The position numbers and the translations under genes were made by a program. Shown here one piece after another: positions 11,131 through 23,082 of a stretch of 64,000 nucleotides of DNA (its first letter is position 1; each line of letters starts with the position of its first letter). This DNA comes from Pardosa pseudoannulata. Its lineage: Eukaryota; Arthropoda; Arachnida; Araneae; Lycosidae. The DNA is taken from contig CM063502.1 in assembly GCA_032207245.1 (NCBI GenBank), forward strand, positions 66,983,569 through 67,047,568, read 5' to 3'. The notes under the pieces were generated by a model. The model made no database searches. It had not been told where the DNA came from and worked only from the letters and a program-made list of their open reading frames with translations.

Positions 11131-11903
11131 CATCATAAATCTATTCATGTAGTTAGCTTTAATTTTACAGAATTTTGTAATATGTATTAATTTTATTTTA
11201 ACTTAAAAATGGCATTAAAGGTTTAAAAATTAATTGAAATAATCCATAAACTAACACTCGCTTTTCACATAAAATAATTTTTTTTAAGTCCACACAAATT
11301 TTATACATTAACGAATGGGCATCTAACATGTGTAGTTCACATTAGAGTAAGGAACTTGTTTTAAGCTTCTGTTGTTTAAGCCCTTTATAATGAACACACA
11401 GAATTCATAGAAAATGTAATAAAAATAACTTTCCATGGAGTATAGATTAGAGAAGGGATGCACATTTTTCTCACTAGCTTAAGATATTTTTTTTTAAATT
11501 TCACTTGAGACTGATATAGTATTCAAAATGTTACTTTTCACATACTTAACTAAATTTCTTAGCTTTTTGGTAAATATTCTTATGGCTAGAATTATTTTGA
11601 ATTCTACACAACCTATTGATTTTTATCCGAGATAAATATTAAATGTTCCCTTTTCCCACAGTAAAATTGGAAAAAAAAATAAATAGTAAAAATTAGGTAT
11701 AAATTAAAAAAAATATTAAAAATTCTTTTCTAAAGTTTTTAATTTACAAATTTAATGTAAATGCATAGGAAAACAGACACGTTTCTCAATATCGTATAGT
11801 ACTTTTTTATTCATAATGTACCATGGGCCACTTACCCTGACGGGTGTAAGGTGTTCGTCAAACCACTTTGATTTTAATCAGACTTGATTATCTTCACGAG
11901 GGA
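11131..11903. other. AT-rich intergenic DNA, no gene seen
   Basis: No ORF of note, RNA gene or repeat boundary is supported. Confidence 0.5.
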
Positions 11904-12085
11904 GGAACCTAACGTGGCCTAGTAGATAGGACGCTGCTCTTCGGTATCTGTGATCCTGAGTTCCAATACCATTGCGACCATGGATATAAGTAGCGGTTCA
12001 GAATCAGCTTTAAGCAGTAGGTCCTGGTTTCATCAGCACTCTTGTATCTAAACAGTAGACCGTAGCGCTCCAAACTGAACAAACA
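11904..12085 (+). mobile_element. Diverged tRNA-derived SINE
   Basis: The head 'acgtggcctagtagatagga' and the degraded B-box region ('gagttccaatacc') precede a body and tail recognisable as this family ('agcagtaggtcctggtttcat', 'cagtagaccgtagcgctcc'). It is probably an old copy or a subfamily with a different head. Confidence 0.8.
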
Positions 12086-12724
12086 TTATAGAAAAAAGTT
12101 GTGTCAAATGTATATTTACAGTTACAAAACTAAAATAAATTTCCTTATATAGACGTGCAGATGTAACACTCCGATTAGCCAAAACTGATTCAAGCAGAAC
12201 CAAAATGAGTATTTCCGTTGAAATCTAAACACTGAAATTTTTCATGATTACAATATACTTCTTTTACCTCATACATGGAAATAAAAATAATTAACATTTA
12301 AATTAAGTAAATTAAAATTTGCATAAAAAGGAAACAATTATGAAAATATTAACATAATTCTCTGATTTAAAGTAATAAACGTAGATTTTATATTACTATG
12401 TATGAAAAGTCTAAAAATTTAAATGAAGTAAAATTAAAATTTTTTAAAAGAAGTCAAGTATTTACATATATATAAATGATATTTTAAATTGAATTAAAAG
12501 AATAAATGTACATTTTAAAGCATGTATGTTTCTATTAACCTGAATTAAAATTTGAATTAAATGAAAGACATCCCCAAATTTAGTCATAACATTTCAGCAA
12601 TATTTAGAAAATAAGACTAGATTTTCGTTTGTTAGTGTCAAGAAACATTCTTAAAAGAGTAATTATTTATAGTACTACTTTAGTCAATTAATCACTACTT
12701 TAGTCAATGATTAATTTATGTTTG
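12086..12724. other. AT-rich intergenic DNA, no gene seen
   Basis: Only AT-rich unique sequence is visible. Confidence 0.5.
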
Positions 12725-12860
12725 AAGAGCAGGGGTCCGCTTCTTTGCAACTCTAGGACTAATTACATCGAGACTTAATTTTACAGCATATTCTCAAAGA
12801 CTACGAATATGTAAGCCAACATTCGTAGTCGAACCCAAGGACTCCGGTTCCGGAATGTAT
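12725..12860 (-). mobile_element. Decayed partial SINE, minus strand
   Basis: Fragments of the reverse-complemented SINE are recognisable: 'tttgcaactctaggactaat' corresponds to the tail, and 'gtagtcgaacccaaggactc' with 'cggttccg' to the B-box region. Long parts between them are altered. Confidence 0.6.
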
Positions 12861-12911
12861 TTTTTTTAATAGTTCGTTCATAATCCATTTGTAGTTAAGC
12901 ATTAATAATAA

Positions 12912-12936
12912 GCTTCCGTGATATGTCACGGAAGTT
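12912..12936. repeat. Short perfect hairpin
   Basis: CTTCCGTGA and TCACGGAAG form a perfect 9-bp stem with a 4-nt loop (TATG). Function unknown. Confidence 0.6.
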
Positions 12937-15112
12937 CTATAGTTCTACATATATAAAATGCGAAGAGATCAAAATGTCTTTTGTACATTTAACTTTAATT
13001 CAAAATTGTATTTTGGATAACTGTATTATTTTAGTACTTTATATTTCATTGGAAAGCTCCTAATACATAATTCAATTTACTTGAAAGCGAAAATAGCTTT
13101 CTCTAAATTCAGTGAGTTGATTAAACAGCTTATAATTAAATTCCATTTGGAAAAGTGTAGAGAAATTGAGCCCTAGAGTTTCCGGATCATAATTAATACA
13201 CGGAAATTTAAGTTAATTATAGAAAATAATAATAGAATATTTAAGGTAATAAAAATAGAATATTTAAGATATTTTCTAACAGATTGTATGTATACATATG
13301 TGCGCATATGAAATAACGAGAATGAAGCCGTTGTAAAAGATTTCATTTTGTAAAGTAAAAAAGAAAAGGATTTTGTTCACTCCGGTTGGAAACCTCTCAT
13401 TTGTATCTTAGTATATAACAAATTACTGTTTGTCCCTCTCCCTCTCAACGTTTATAACCCTCGATTGAGGTCTACACTCCTATATGTCGATATTAAAAAT
13501 TACAAAAGGAAGTTAATTTACAAAGGTTAGAGAAACATTTTTAAATGTCTAATACAAATTAAATTTTAGCCTGATATTGCCGATTAGATTTTTTTTATTT
13601 GGAAAAGCTCAGATTTCGATCCAAATTCTTGTTTACAAAATGAAATATTCTACTTACAATTGTAATAAAGTATAAAAAATTTTGATTTATTCAATCATTT
13701 CAAAAGCAAATGTGCGAGATTTAAACAGTAAAATGTCCATCAAAGTAAGAAAATTCTGTATGGCAACAAATATCTGATTATCTGGTATTTTTTATAACGT
13801 TGTTTTCAAGTTTTACTAAAATAAAAAATTCCAAGAAAAAATAAATCTTCAAGCTATCTTCAAATAAAGACGCAGGGAATTAATGAGTTAATTATTGATG
13901 TGCATTAATGAAAATTCTGCAAATATTAGATTGCAGTTTAATGGTTTGCTTGTTAATTAAACCCTATTAAACATTCCAACTTCTCGTTTAATTTTCAACG
14001 TTCTTGTTTAATTACAACTTCTCTTTCTAGGTTTAACATTTTTGAGCTTCAAACCTTTACAGGTCTAGACGTTTTGCATACAATCCTTAATCTCCTACTT
14101 TTATCTAGCACGTTTCAAAAATGGTTGATTAAAAACTATTTCATTAAAAGTAAAAAGCACTCATATAACTTTTCTTCTTTTTTCACTGTTATTTTTTAAG
14201 GTATGTATACTCACTCAATTATGTCAAGAACTGTTTGATGTTTTAATTGCCTAAACCTGTGGGCTCTCGTAATTTCAAACTTTTGTTACCAAGATGTAAA
14301 TAGAAGAATTTCAAGTCACACCTTCTAATCTAAATCCTTCAATGATGAAATACCAGTTAGTACAAAGCATCAAATTTCTCGGCTTTCATCAACTATTTAC
14401 AAGGATGTATTAAAAGAGACCCCATGAATGTTAATTTATAATTTTCTGTAGTGTTTTTGTGTTAATAATGAGGCTTATGGCTCTTTCCTTTATGCTTTTG
14501 GACGTACCTTTTTCATAACGTTCATATAAATAAATCGACTAACCTCTGGATATTATCAAAACTCATGCATAAATTTTGTTTTCTCAGAACAAATCGATCA
14601 AGCGTTGAATAAGGCAAAAGATGGATATGGTGCCTAACTTTATAAGCCTGCCAGTTCAAGGTATAATATTCTTAATACCTGTCAGAAATGAAAGATAACA
14701 TAATTATGCAGAATGTAACGCCTAATACGCAATTTGTAAACAGCTAGTTTCTTTTGAACCGTGTCTTTTTTTTTTCATCTTCCAGTGTTAGAACTTATTC
14801 AAAACTTAGCATTTGTTATTTAAACTTCTTTAAAACGGCGTGAAACCTTGTAAAGTGCTTATAAATGAAAGAATACAGATTTTATTTTTCCCTACCAGTT
14901 TCTCTACCTTTATATTCCGATAACGAAATAGTTTTTATGATTTTTTTTTTAAATTACACCAAAGAAATATTAAAAACCAAGCATAAATTTTAAGGTTTTT
15001 GAACTGCTTTAAAACGGGTCAAGTAAGGTATACACGCAATTTTGTTCTAAAGAATAGGCTTAAATATTCAAATCTTGGTTTTTAAGTGCCCTTAATTTCA
15101 ATTTCAAATATA
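12937..15112. other. AT-rich intergenic DNA, no gene seen
   Basis: No supported gene, RNA or repeat. Short open frames are AT-driven. Confidence 0.5.
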
Positions 15113-15565
15113 ATGTATTTTTCAATTTAAATAGAGTAGAAAAAATAATATAATGTTTTGATCCTTATTTTCACTTTTAAATCTTTCAATCAACTCTAAA
15201 AAATACAATAAGTTTTATACCCCAAAATAATTCTGGAAACATACGTTTTTAATTATAAACTTTTTATAAGGTTTGTACTTTAATTACAGTAATTATATAC
15301 AAAATTTACGAGAAAATTGAAAATGTATATTGTATTGGAATTTGTATAATATATTGGAAATTGGATAATGTATTTTTAAATTTAAATAGAGAAAAAGTAA
15401 TATAATGTTTTGATCTGTATTTTAGCTTTTAAATATTTCAATCAACTCTAAAAAATACAATAAATTTTATACCCCAAAATAAATCTGGAAACATAAGTTT
15501 TTAATTACAAACTTTTTGTAAGGTTTGTGCTTTAATTAAAGTAGTTATATACAAAATTTAGGGGG
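15113..15565. repeat. Tandem duplication, about 255-bp period
   Basis: Segments 15113-15335 and 15368-15565 share long identical blocks, including 'caactctaaaaaatacaata', 'ttttataccccaaaataa' and 'ggaaacata'. The copies differ by substitutions and small indels. No coding content. Confidence 0.85.
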
Positions 15566-16022
15566 AAAACAGGAAAATACGGGTAAATTTTAAAACTCAC
15601 ATGTGTACGATCAATGTAATATTTTATTTTTTATTAGATTTGAGTGAGAGTAAAAATAGTGCTTCTCTGTAAAATCATTACCACTGATTTGCGCTATGAA
15701 TAAAATATGAGCATGAGTTACTATTTATTCATGTAGAACAAAAAATCTAGTAATTTACTTTCAGTGTAGGTAGTGCAAATTCCATAATCAAAAACAAATT
15801 CACTAACAGCTATTATGAAAAATTCGGAGAAATCCGATAGCAGAGCATGTGGGAAAAAAGTAAAATATGAAATAATCTTTGCTGAAGCAAACAATTTGTA
15901 TGCAAGTCAATAGCTTTCTTTTCGATCCAATCAATAAATTTTCCAATAATTTATGACCTTTCATGACAGTTTCTTTTCTCTATTATTGCAACATAGTACA
16001 GAACCTTTCACAATAAGTAAAA

Positions 16023-16307
16023 GTGAAACGACAAATAGTAAAACACATAACATTAAGTTTTTTACTCCTGATACACATTGAAGACGATGTAGGCTTGCAA
16101 TTTCTCTATCGCACATTTATTACGCTGTCAGAGAGCGTGACACTTTCATTCCATCTTGGAGGGGGGGGACTTATCAATGATTTCAAGGCCATTGACAACG
16201 TACTCTCTGATATCAGGTCTCTTAGGTCAAATTACTGGAGTGTTCTTCCTTTGTTTGTTCCACACGTCTTCTTGAAGCTCCCTTTCGTGTTATTTTTCTT
16301 TTATTGA
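16023..16307 (+). other. Unrecognised 94-codon open frame
   Basis: A hydrophobic, Leu/Phe-rich frame that begins at a GTG rather than ATG. It includes a Gly run encoded by an eight-G homopolymer near 16162. No domain, splice sites or conserved motif are recognised. Probably not a gene. Confidence 0.1.
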
Positions 16308-16308
16308 A

Positions 16309-17110
16309 GTAGAGGGCTGGTTTCGACACATGTCCATTTACTTATTAGTATTCAATAATGAGACTATGCCGTACGCGAGGTGCATGTTTAGCAGAAATTT
16401 ATCAGGGGCTTCGATAGTACACATATTGTTTTGAAGCTTGTGTGAATCCAATTACTGCTTATAATTTTGCCTTTGGTTAACATCTTTATCCTTTTGTGGC
16501 TATAAGAATACTAGTCTGAAAATGACAAGGTTGATAATAGAAATTTTGTACTCTATCTCACCAGTTACTCGTAGAAAGTTTTGAAAGTTTTTTGAACAGA
16601 AGAGAGCTATACTTAGCTATTCCCTTAGATTTTCAAAATATCCTTTGTGAACAACAGGTATTGACGAGGTTGATAATAGAAATAATTTTGTATTCTATCA
16701 CGTCAGTCATTCCTTGGAAGTTTCAATTTTGCATAAAATGAGAAAGTATAATTTATATTTTAAGTAGAAAATAACTAATTATTATCCACTAAAAATTTGT
16801 AAAATAATTCAATTGATTTTGTAGCATTAGAGGGCTAGTTTCAACACATGTCTATTTAATATTCAGTAAAGTGGCTTTGTCGTATGCGAGGTACATTTTT
16901 AGCAGAAATTTATCAAGGGCTTCTGTAGTGCTCATATTGTTTTGATTCTAGTGTGTATTATATTACTGCTTTCAATTTTATCTTTGCTTGAAAACATTTT
17001 TGTCTTTTTGTGACTAAAAGAATAGGAGTTTGTAAACTACGAAGTTGGTAAACGAAATAAATTTGTACAGTATTTCATCAGAAAAGTTTGATATTGGAAC
17101 ATCCTAGAAA
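16309..17110. repeat. Old tandem duplication, about 518-bp offset
   Basis: Copy 1 starts at about 16311 ('agagggctggtttcgacaca') and copy 2 at about 16829 ('agagggctagtttcaacaca'). Both continue through 'tagcagaaatttatca' and 'cttttgtg/ctttttgtg' blocks. A shorter submotif, 'gttgataatagaaat', appears twice in copy 1 (about 16530 and 16668) and in a diverged form in copy 2. Divergence is substantial, so this duplication is old. Confidence 0.8.
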
Positions 17111-17334
17111 ATTAAAATTTTGCATTCACATGAAATATCAAACTCTACTTAGAAAAGGAGAACTATATTTAATCAGTCACTTACACTTCCAAAATAATTC
17201 AAAGGCATATTTCGTTCCTGAATTTGGAGTGGTGTTATGTAAACCACATTAAAAGTTATTGAAAATCAGCTCAAAATGTGCATGCCAAGATTATATTTTG
17301 CAACTGTATATTTCAGATATTTTCTTTTCGCTAA

Positions 17335-17440
17335 AGAATGGTCTTCCAATATTGGTGTCTAGTATTGGATTTTAAATCCCACTGCCAACATTCAAGTTCG
17401 TAGTCGTACGGTAACAGCTTAAATTCGTAAATTGTGGGCA
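17335..17440 (+). mobile_element. Decayed partial SINE
   Basis: A short plus-strand stretch ('attttaaatcccactgccaa', 'catt', 'gttcgtagtcgtacgg') corresponds to the B-box and body of the family. Head and tail are not recognisable. Confidence 0.5.
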
Positions 17441-17818
17441 AGTTAAAATCTAATAAAATTTCAGCAGAAAAAAGTTAACCATGGTGCAAGCAGTCATTCA
17501 ACTTTTTTTAATTACTTTTATTAATGTTTTTTCAAATCGAGGTTGTTAAGATAAAAAAACAATCGATTTCCTTGAAAGTATTATGTCATTAGAAATAAAT
17601 TTATGTAAAAGTGGTTAGTATAGTACTGTAAAATATTATTTTTGAAAATTAATGGCATAAAAATTAAGTTTACTGATAAGCTTAACGCACATTCCTTATA
17701 CACACCTTGTGTGCCTATTAAGTGTGTATGAGGAAATATCTTGCAATAAAAAATTTCAATTTCTAATTGAACCAGCACTTTGAAATTTTGTACTTGTGAA
17801 TAAATTCCGTTCTAATGA

Positions 17819-18410
17819 TATATAGTGTGTATAACATCGTTGTAAATCTTTTAAATATTTTTTTATTAATTTTTTTTTGTTTTATGAAGAGAGTGCTGCC
17901 CTGTATATTTTGCCTGTAAATGTTGGTTCTCTAACGTTTTCTTTCAATAGTACGGATCTTAGGAGAAGATATGGGTTTTAATAAGAAGCGTCGATTCATC
18001 TTTCTGTTCTTTTCTATAAAGTAAAAGCATATATTTAGGTTTATTTCGTTTTGTTTTCTATTTTTCTTATACAAATCTTGTAATAAAAGTGTCAAGTAGA
18101 TGTCTAATGAAAATCTTGTAATAAAAATTGTAAGTAGAGAAAATTTTCAAATTCTAGCTCAGTTACAAGATGTGTATAAATCTCGTGACAATACAATATA
18201 GTATATCTTTTATCTAATCTAAATCTTTTTAATATTTTTTCCCAACAGCTAGCTCTGTTCTATTTATCCTGCCTGTAAAAGTTGCTTCTCTGCTACGCTT
18301 TCAAACTATAGTACCTGGTTTCGGAGATAGTATGGGTTCAAAAACGAAACATCAATTCTTCTTCCTTCTTTTATTAGAAAGCTAAATCTTTTATTTAACT
18401 TCCTTTGTCT
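17819..18410. repeat. Old tandem duplication, about 375-bp offset
   Basis: Copy 1 (about 17819-18193) and copy 2 (about 18194-18410) share the ordered blocks 'tatagt..', 'aaatctttt.aatattttt', 'cctgtaaa.gtt', 'ttctct.acg.tttc' and 'atagtac'. Many substitutions separate the copies. Confidence 0.7.
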
Positions 18411-19434
18411 ATTTATCCGTCCGTAGAGAGATATAGAGGACTTTCAAAACTAATTAATATGGATTCAAATCAATCTCCAAGAAATTTTACGACGTTGTTA
18501 CTAATACATATTTTTAAATGTAGTTAAAATTTCAAAGAAAAATATTGTTTCAAGCACTATTAATTAATTAAAAAGTAGCTGTATTAAAAATGTATCATCC
18601 ACATCCTTCTTACACATAGCCATTTTCATTTATTGGATCATTTTTAAATTTTACCATAAAAACTTAGTAGTTATTTTAAGTAATCACCAAAAATATAAAA
18701 GAATAAATAATAATATGATGAAAATGTGCAATTTTAGTGTGCAAAATGTCTATAAAAGTACCTTTATACCCAGAATTAAAATAATTTGTATTTAAAAACG
18801 TATACATTTTAAACTTCGGTTTATATTCTGTAAGTTAAAAGTCGATATATTTTAGAGAAAAAGACCAGATATGTACTTACAGTGTTTCAAGTATTCATAA
18901 AATAGAAAAAAAATCATTTAAAAACATTTAAAATTAGTATTAGTAATGATTGTGCTGTATTTTGTGGCAATAATTATATTCATTACAAAATACAGAATAT
19001 ATAATAAAAATTTTTTCTTATCATTCATTTACGCTTTCTTTTTTATTTCAACGGAAAAGAATTATTAACATTTCAGCTGAATTTCCCCCAACTAAAATCC
19101 TACTATTACTTTAACATTTTCTCACAAATTCGAAGGGCTGAAGGGCGTTAGCAAATTTCAAGCTTCGTCATCATAACATGTATTTCCTAAATTTTGAACG
19201 AATGCCAACCTGTTGTATTTGTCAAATGGATGTTATAGCCCTTTGTTCAAGAATACACCCCGTTTTTGAACAAATTGCTTTGAAGCGATCTGTAGAAACT
19301 CAAATAGCTTGTGTTATATATTGATTCCGTAAAATTAATTTCATCCTAGGGCATTGAACTGCAATGTACGTTTTACAAAGCCTAGAATAAGATTTATTAT
19401 ATATATTTTTAAGGAATTATACTTTTAACTCCTT
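18411..19434. other. AT-rich intergenic DNA, no gene seen
   Basis: No ORF or element supported. A slightly GC-richer stretch at 19080-19260 has no recognised content. Confidence 0.45.
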
Positions 19435-20247
19435 CCCAGCTTTGCCCGTATGCTCTACGAGCACTGTGTGCAGGCCACTACTGAATTTTCCGTATGGCAT
19501 ACGAGAAATCTTGCTTTTCTCTTGGATCTATTGTTTTAGATGTATGTCCCGTATATTTCCTATTTTCAACATCTAATTAGTCAAATAGATGGGTATTACA
19601 TGATAGTTTGCTTTCTATTTGGCTTTCCCTTTTCATTGTTGAAAATGGTGCGGTGTTTTCACATGTTTTTATCATTATACGAATTTTTATCTTTCAGTGG
19701 TTATTTTACTAATCACTTAATTATATCGATGCAATATATTTTTACAATAAATAGTGATTGAATTAGAGTGTATGCAGCTAATTTCTGGTGATTCGAACTG
19801 TAACTCGGAATCAGAATCTAAAAAATCTGTAAATGAGATTAATAGTAGTGAGAAGTTACTATATGACTTCGATACTAGTGATTCTAACAGTGGTATAAGA
19901 AAAAGACAACTTACATGGAGAATACTATTATTTTCATTCGAAAAAACTTATCCTAAATGCTTAAAAACATTGGAAATGTAATAACATTTTAATAATATTT
20001 TCCTATTTGAAATTTTAAAACCATAGTTTGTCCAGAAGAAAGCCATACGAGAAGATCTAGAATGTTCAGGCTTGTTTTGTCCCCTGTCTCAGTTAATCCA
20101 ATGTCCTTACTGTAGTCTGCAGTTATTTTGGCTATCGATAAACATTGTAGTTTTTGTTAGTACGATAAAAAATGTGATTCACTTCAATAAAAAATGTGAT
20201 TTTTTAAAAAATTGAATTATGGGGGGAAATGACTGTTAAAGGGTTAA
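19435..20247. mobile_element. Possible TTAA-flanked DNA transposon remnant
   Basis: The segment begins TTAACTCCTT and ends AAAGGGTTAA, so both edges are TTAA and the ends are loosely complementary (about 8 of 10). This would fit a decayed piggyBac-type element. Inside is a 75-codon plus-strand open frame (19754-19981) rich in Ser, Asp and Glu, including 'SDSNSG'. That composition is not diagnostic. The left arm of the inverted duplication at 20022 overlaps the right part, so the boundaries are uncertain. Confidence 0.3.
20022..20166 (-). repeat. Left arm of inverted duplication (non-LTR RNase H fragment)
   Basis: This segment is a near-identical reverse complement of 20411-20569. The main difference is an absence of about 13 bp next to 'gtctgca', removed between two 'gca' trinucleotides. 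It carries the same RNase H coding fragment on the minus strand. With a spacer of about 244 bp, the two arms could fold into a long hairpin. Confidence 0.93.
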
Positions 20248-20410
20248 TCACATCCTGCCAAAGCCTTATGTATATTTAATGAAAATAACATGATATCGGG
20301 GAAAATGACTATTTCAGATTTAATTCTAAGTTAGAATAAGTTTCTAAAATGCTTTGCAGATGAGATAACAATGAATAATATCTTAATATTAAATATTTTG
20401 TTGATTCAAA

Positions 20411-21054
20411 ATCGTACTAACAAAAACTACAATGTTTATCGATAGCCAAAATAACTGCTTCCTGCGCATGCAGACTACAGTAAGGACATTGGATTAACTG
20501 AGACAGGGGACAAAACAAGACTGAACATTCTAGATCTTCTCGTATGGCTTTCTTCTGGACACACTATGAATTTTCAATGGATCCCATGTCCTGCTGGGAT
20601 AGACGGAAAGGAAAGGGCCGACTACCTGGTCAGAATGGCTGCTGAGGAAGGAATGAGCCCTTGTGAGCTCTCACATATATCGAAATCTCTTCCCCTAGGA
20701 AGATGGAATGAAACCGACTTGAAAGGATTCCTTCCAATCACCTGTGGTATTTTGGAAGAACCCCGAGAGGGTCCTTTCGGCTTTTGTCTAGAAATTTCAA
20801 ACGGCCTTCTAGCGGTTCTTGAGTGGCCATGTCAGAACACTTACTTTCAGGCAGGGACAGAAGATCTTTGTGGCCATTGTTGTGCGGCTGACTGGGTGAC
20901 CCCGGTCCATATTTTAGTTTGCTTGGAATTTAAACAGGTCGAAGTCCTTCGGGATCCTCTATTGTTTTTGGATTTTTGTGTATTTTTGGATTTATGGAGA
21001 TTGTCTACCTTTGCAAGACAATCTGGGGTTAGCAACAACAACAAACTGGTTTAA
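20411..21054 (+). pseudogene. Broken non-LTR retrotransposon: RNase H and C-terminal region
   Basis: The plus strand encodes recognisable pieces of the ribonuclease H domain that follows reverse transcriptase in Jockey/I-type LINEs. They include FIDSQNN, matching the family's 'DSQ' motif with its catalytic Asp, and FQWIPCPAGIDGKERAD, matching the usual 'QWIPSHVGIxGNExAD' motif. The usual His is Pro here, so the catalytic site is altered. Downstream, 'GHCCAADWVTPVHILVCLEF' resembles the C-terminal Cys/His stretch (C..C....H....C). The reading frame shifts between the first motif and the second, with a stop near 20452 in the second frame. The open part runs from about 20455 to the stop at 21054. 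No reverse transcriptase domain is visible upstream, so the copy is 5'-truncated. Its first 159 bp are also the right arm of the inverted duplication. Confidence 0.85.
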
Positions 21055-21561
21055 TTTCATTAATGCAAATTTATATGGTAAACCACTAACAATCTTCTGT
21101 TATTCATTCCTCGACATTATTTGCATTGAATATAAAAACTTGCTTAAAATTTAAATCATTATAACCTGTTTATAATATTTTAAAAACTTATAGTTTTTAT
21201 TATTTTTTCGCGTATTTGTGATGTAAGGGGAAATGATTTTTGTTAAGTCCTTTTTTCAACTGGCTTTTTCTTCACATTTCTTTCTTTTTCTTTCAGTCAT
21301 AGCGTTGAAATGGTAATGTTTTTCTGTACTTCGGATCAAAGAGCTACAATTGATACAGGTTTTCTGAAATATATGAAATAAAACTGCGCATGGAATTAAC
21401 AATAAGATGGTTTTTTTCGTTTTTGTTTCTTTTTGTTTTTATGAAAATAATAATATTAAAAAAAAACTGTTAAATTACATTATTTTATGTACTATGAAAA
21501 TTTTTTTTATGAAATTTAAGTGTAGAGGTATTTAAAAATCCATGATGAGTTTTGCGTAGTT

Positions 21562-21731
21562 TGGTTTGGTGTGTTACGGTCTACTTTTTGCAACACGAGG
21601 GCCAATGAGACCGGGACCTACAGCTTAAAGCCGATTCCGAACGGCTACGAACATCCATGCCACTGTGGGATTCGAACCCACAGACTCCGGTACCGATTGC
21701 CAGCACCCTAACCAACCGGCCATCATTCGGC
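21562..21731 (-). mobile_element. tRNA-derived SINE, minus strand
   Basis: A full-length, well-preserved copy. The left end is the tail 'ggtttggtgtgttacggtct'; the B-box complement 'gggattcgaaccc' is intact; the right end is the head 'ggccatcattcggc'. Similar strings 'gagttttgcgt' (left) and 'gagttttgtgt' (right) flank it and are a plausible 11-bp target-site duplication with one mismatch. Confidence 0.95.
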
Positions 21732-22113
21732 GAGTTTTGTGTGGAAAATTTTTAATAAATCTCAACTTAGGAGTAAAATTATTACTATTTGAGAAAATTA
21801 TAAGAATTTTAATTAAACTTTAAAAAAAGTTTTAAATTTTTATTCATTTAGATATTTAAACAGACGTTACTTAATTGACTGTGATTTAAAATGGTTCTTA
21901 AAATTCAAAACAATTACAGTGTTTACTGCAATTTTTAACACTTCATAAGACCAAGTTTCTTATCAAAGGTAATTAAAATATTTTTTGAATTGTGAATAAT
22001 TTAATAAAATTAATTTATTCAGATTATTAGATTAATTTCATTTGATTTTGACTTCTTTTTTGGTAAACTATTTTCTCATACTTTCCATTGGGTGCTAATA
22101 AAAATGAGAAATT

Positions 22114-23082
22114 TTATGCTTTTTATTTTTTATATCGTATGCATATATTTATAAACTATATTTTACAAATAGTATAAATGGAAAATTAACTATTGAATGA
22201 ATGAAATGAATGAAGTTTTGTGGGCAGAATAAAGAGGATTATTTTTAGCTTCCATTTAATATTGAAATTTGTTTCTATTTTATATATTACAAAAGTTGTT
22301 TTCAAATTTTGTTACTTTGTGTATACAGGGTTTTTTTCTTTTAAAAAAATCTATTGCTTCATGTAACAAAGCTAAATAATTTTTATAAAGTTAGACCCTC
22401 CTTAATAATATCTTCCTAATGTTTTCTCTTCTTCATCTAAAGTTAACGCTAGTTGCTAGACCTCAGTTATACGGTTAAAGTGGGATATTGTATGCTTTTA
22501 TTTTTTCTATCGTATGCATATATTTATAAACTAAATCTTGCAAATAGTACAAATGAAAAATTATCTATTGAATGAATGAAATGAACGAAAGGTTGCAGGC
22601 AGAATAAAGAAGATTATTATTAGATTCCATTTGATATTAAAATTAGTTTCTATTTTATATATTATAAAAGTTGTTTTCCGGGTATGTGGTTTCAAATGTT
22701 GTTACTCTATGTATACAGTGTTTTTTTTTCTTTGAAAGAAATTTATTGTTTAGTCCGTCCTTAACACTAGATTTCCCAAGGCAGTCATTTTGACTGTTTT
22801 TTAATTTCAATTAGAAAAACAATTATGAAATATAATGACACAATTTCTTAGAATTTGGTGACTTTTTCTATAACAAATAAATGGGTTTATGAATAATTGT
22901 AGTTACTTCCGCCCTCCTTTATTATATAATATTAAAAATTAATTTTAAACAAATTTCTTTACATATTTGTTATTTTTTCGCAATGCAGTCATTTTGACTG
23001 TTTTTGGTCAATATAGGTATACAAGAAATCTCGGGCAATCTAGTGTTAATAATGTCCCTAATGTTTTCTATCTTCTTCATCT
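22114..23082. repeat. Tandem duplication, 377-bp offset, second copy split by a MITE
   Basis: Copy 1 (22114-22490) and copy 2 (22491-22760 plus 23050-23118) share blocks including 'atcgtatgcatatatttata', 'ctattgaatgaatgaaatga' and 'taatgttttct.tcttcatc'. Copy 2 contains the TTAA element at 22761-23049. The downstream part of copy 2 grades into the first unit of the 229-bp array, so the array grew out of the 3' part of this duplicated segment. Confidence 0.88.
22761..23049. mobile_element. TTAA-flanked MITE (piggyBac-type), 289 bp
   Basis: The left end TTAACACTAGATTTCCCAAG and the reverse complement of the right end TTAACACTAGATTGCCCGAG match at 18 of 20 positions, and both edges are TTAA. 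The motif GCAGTCATTTTGACTG appears near each end. The other copy of the surrounding duplication reads 'tccTTAAtaat' at the equivalent position (about 22404) with a single TTAA. That is a preserved empty site and shows insertion with TTAA duplication. The element is non-autonomous with no coding capacity. Confidence 0.93.

Noticed and set aside
20847..21044. 65-codon minus-strand frame
   Set aside because: It is the antisense of the LINE C-terminal region.
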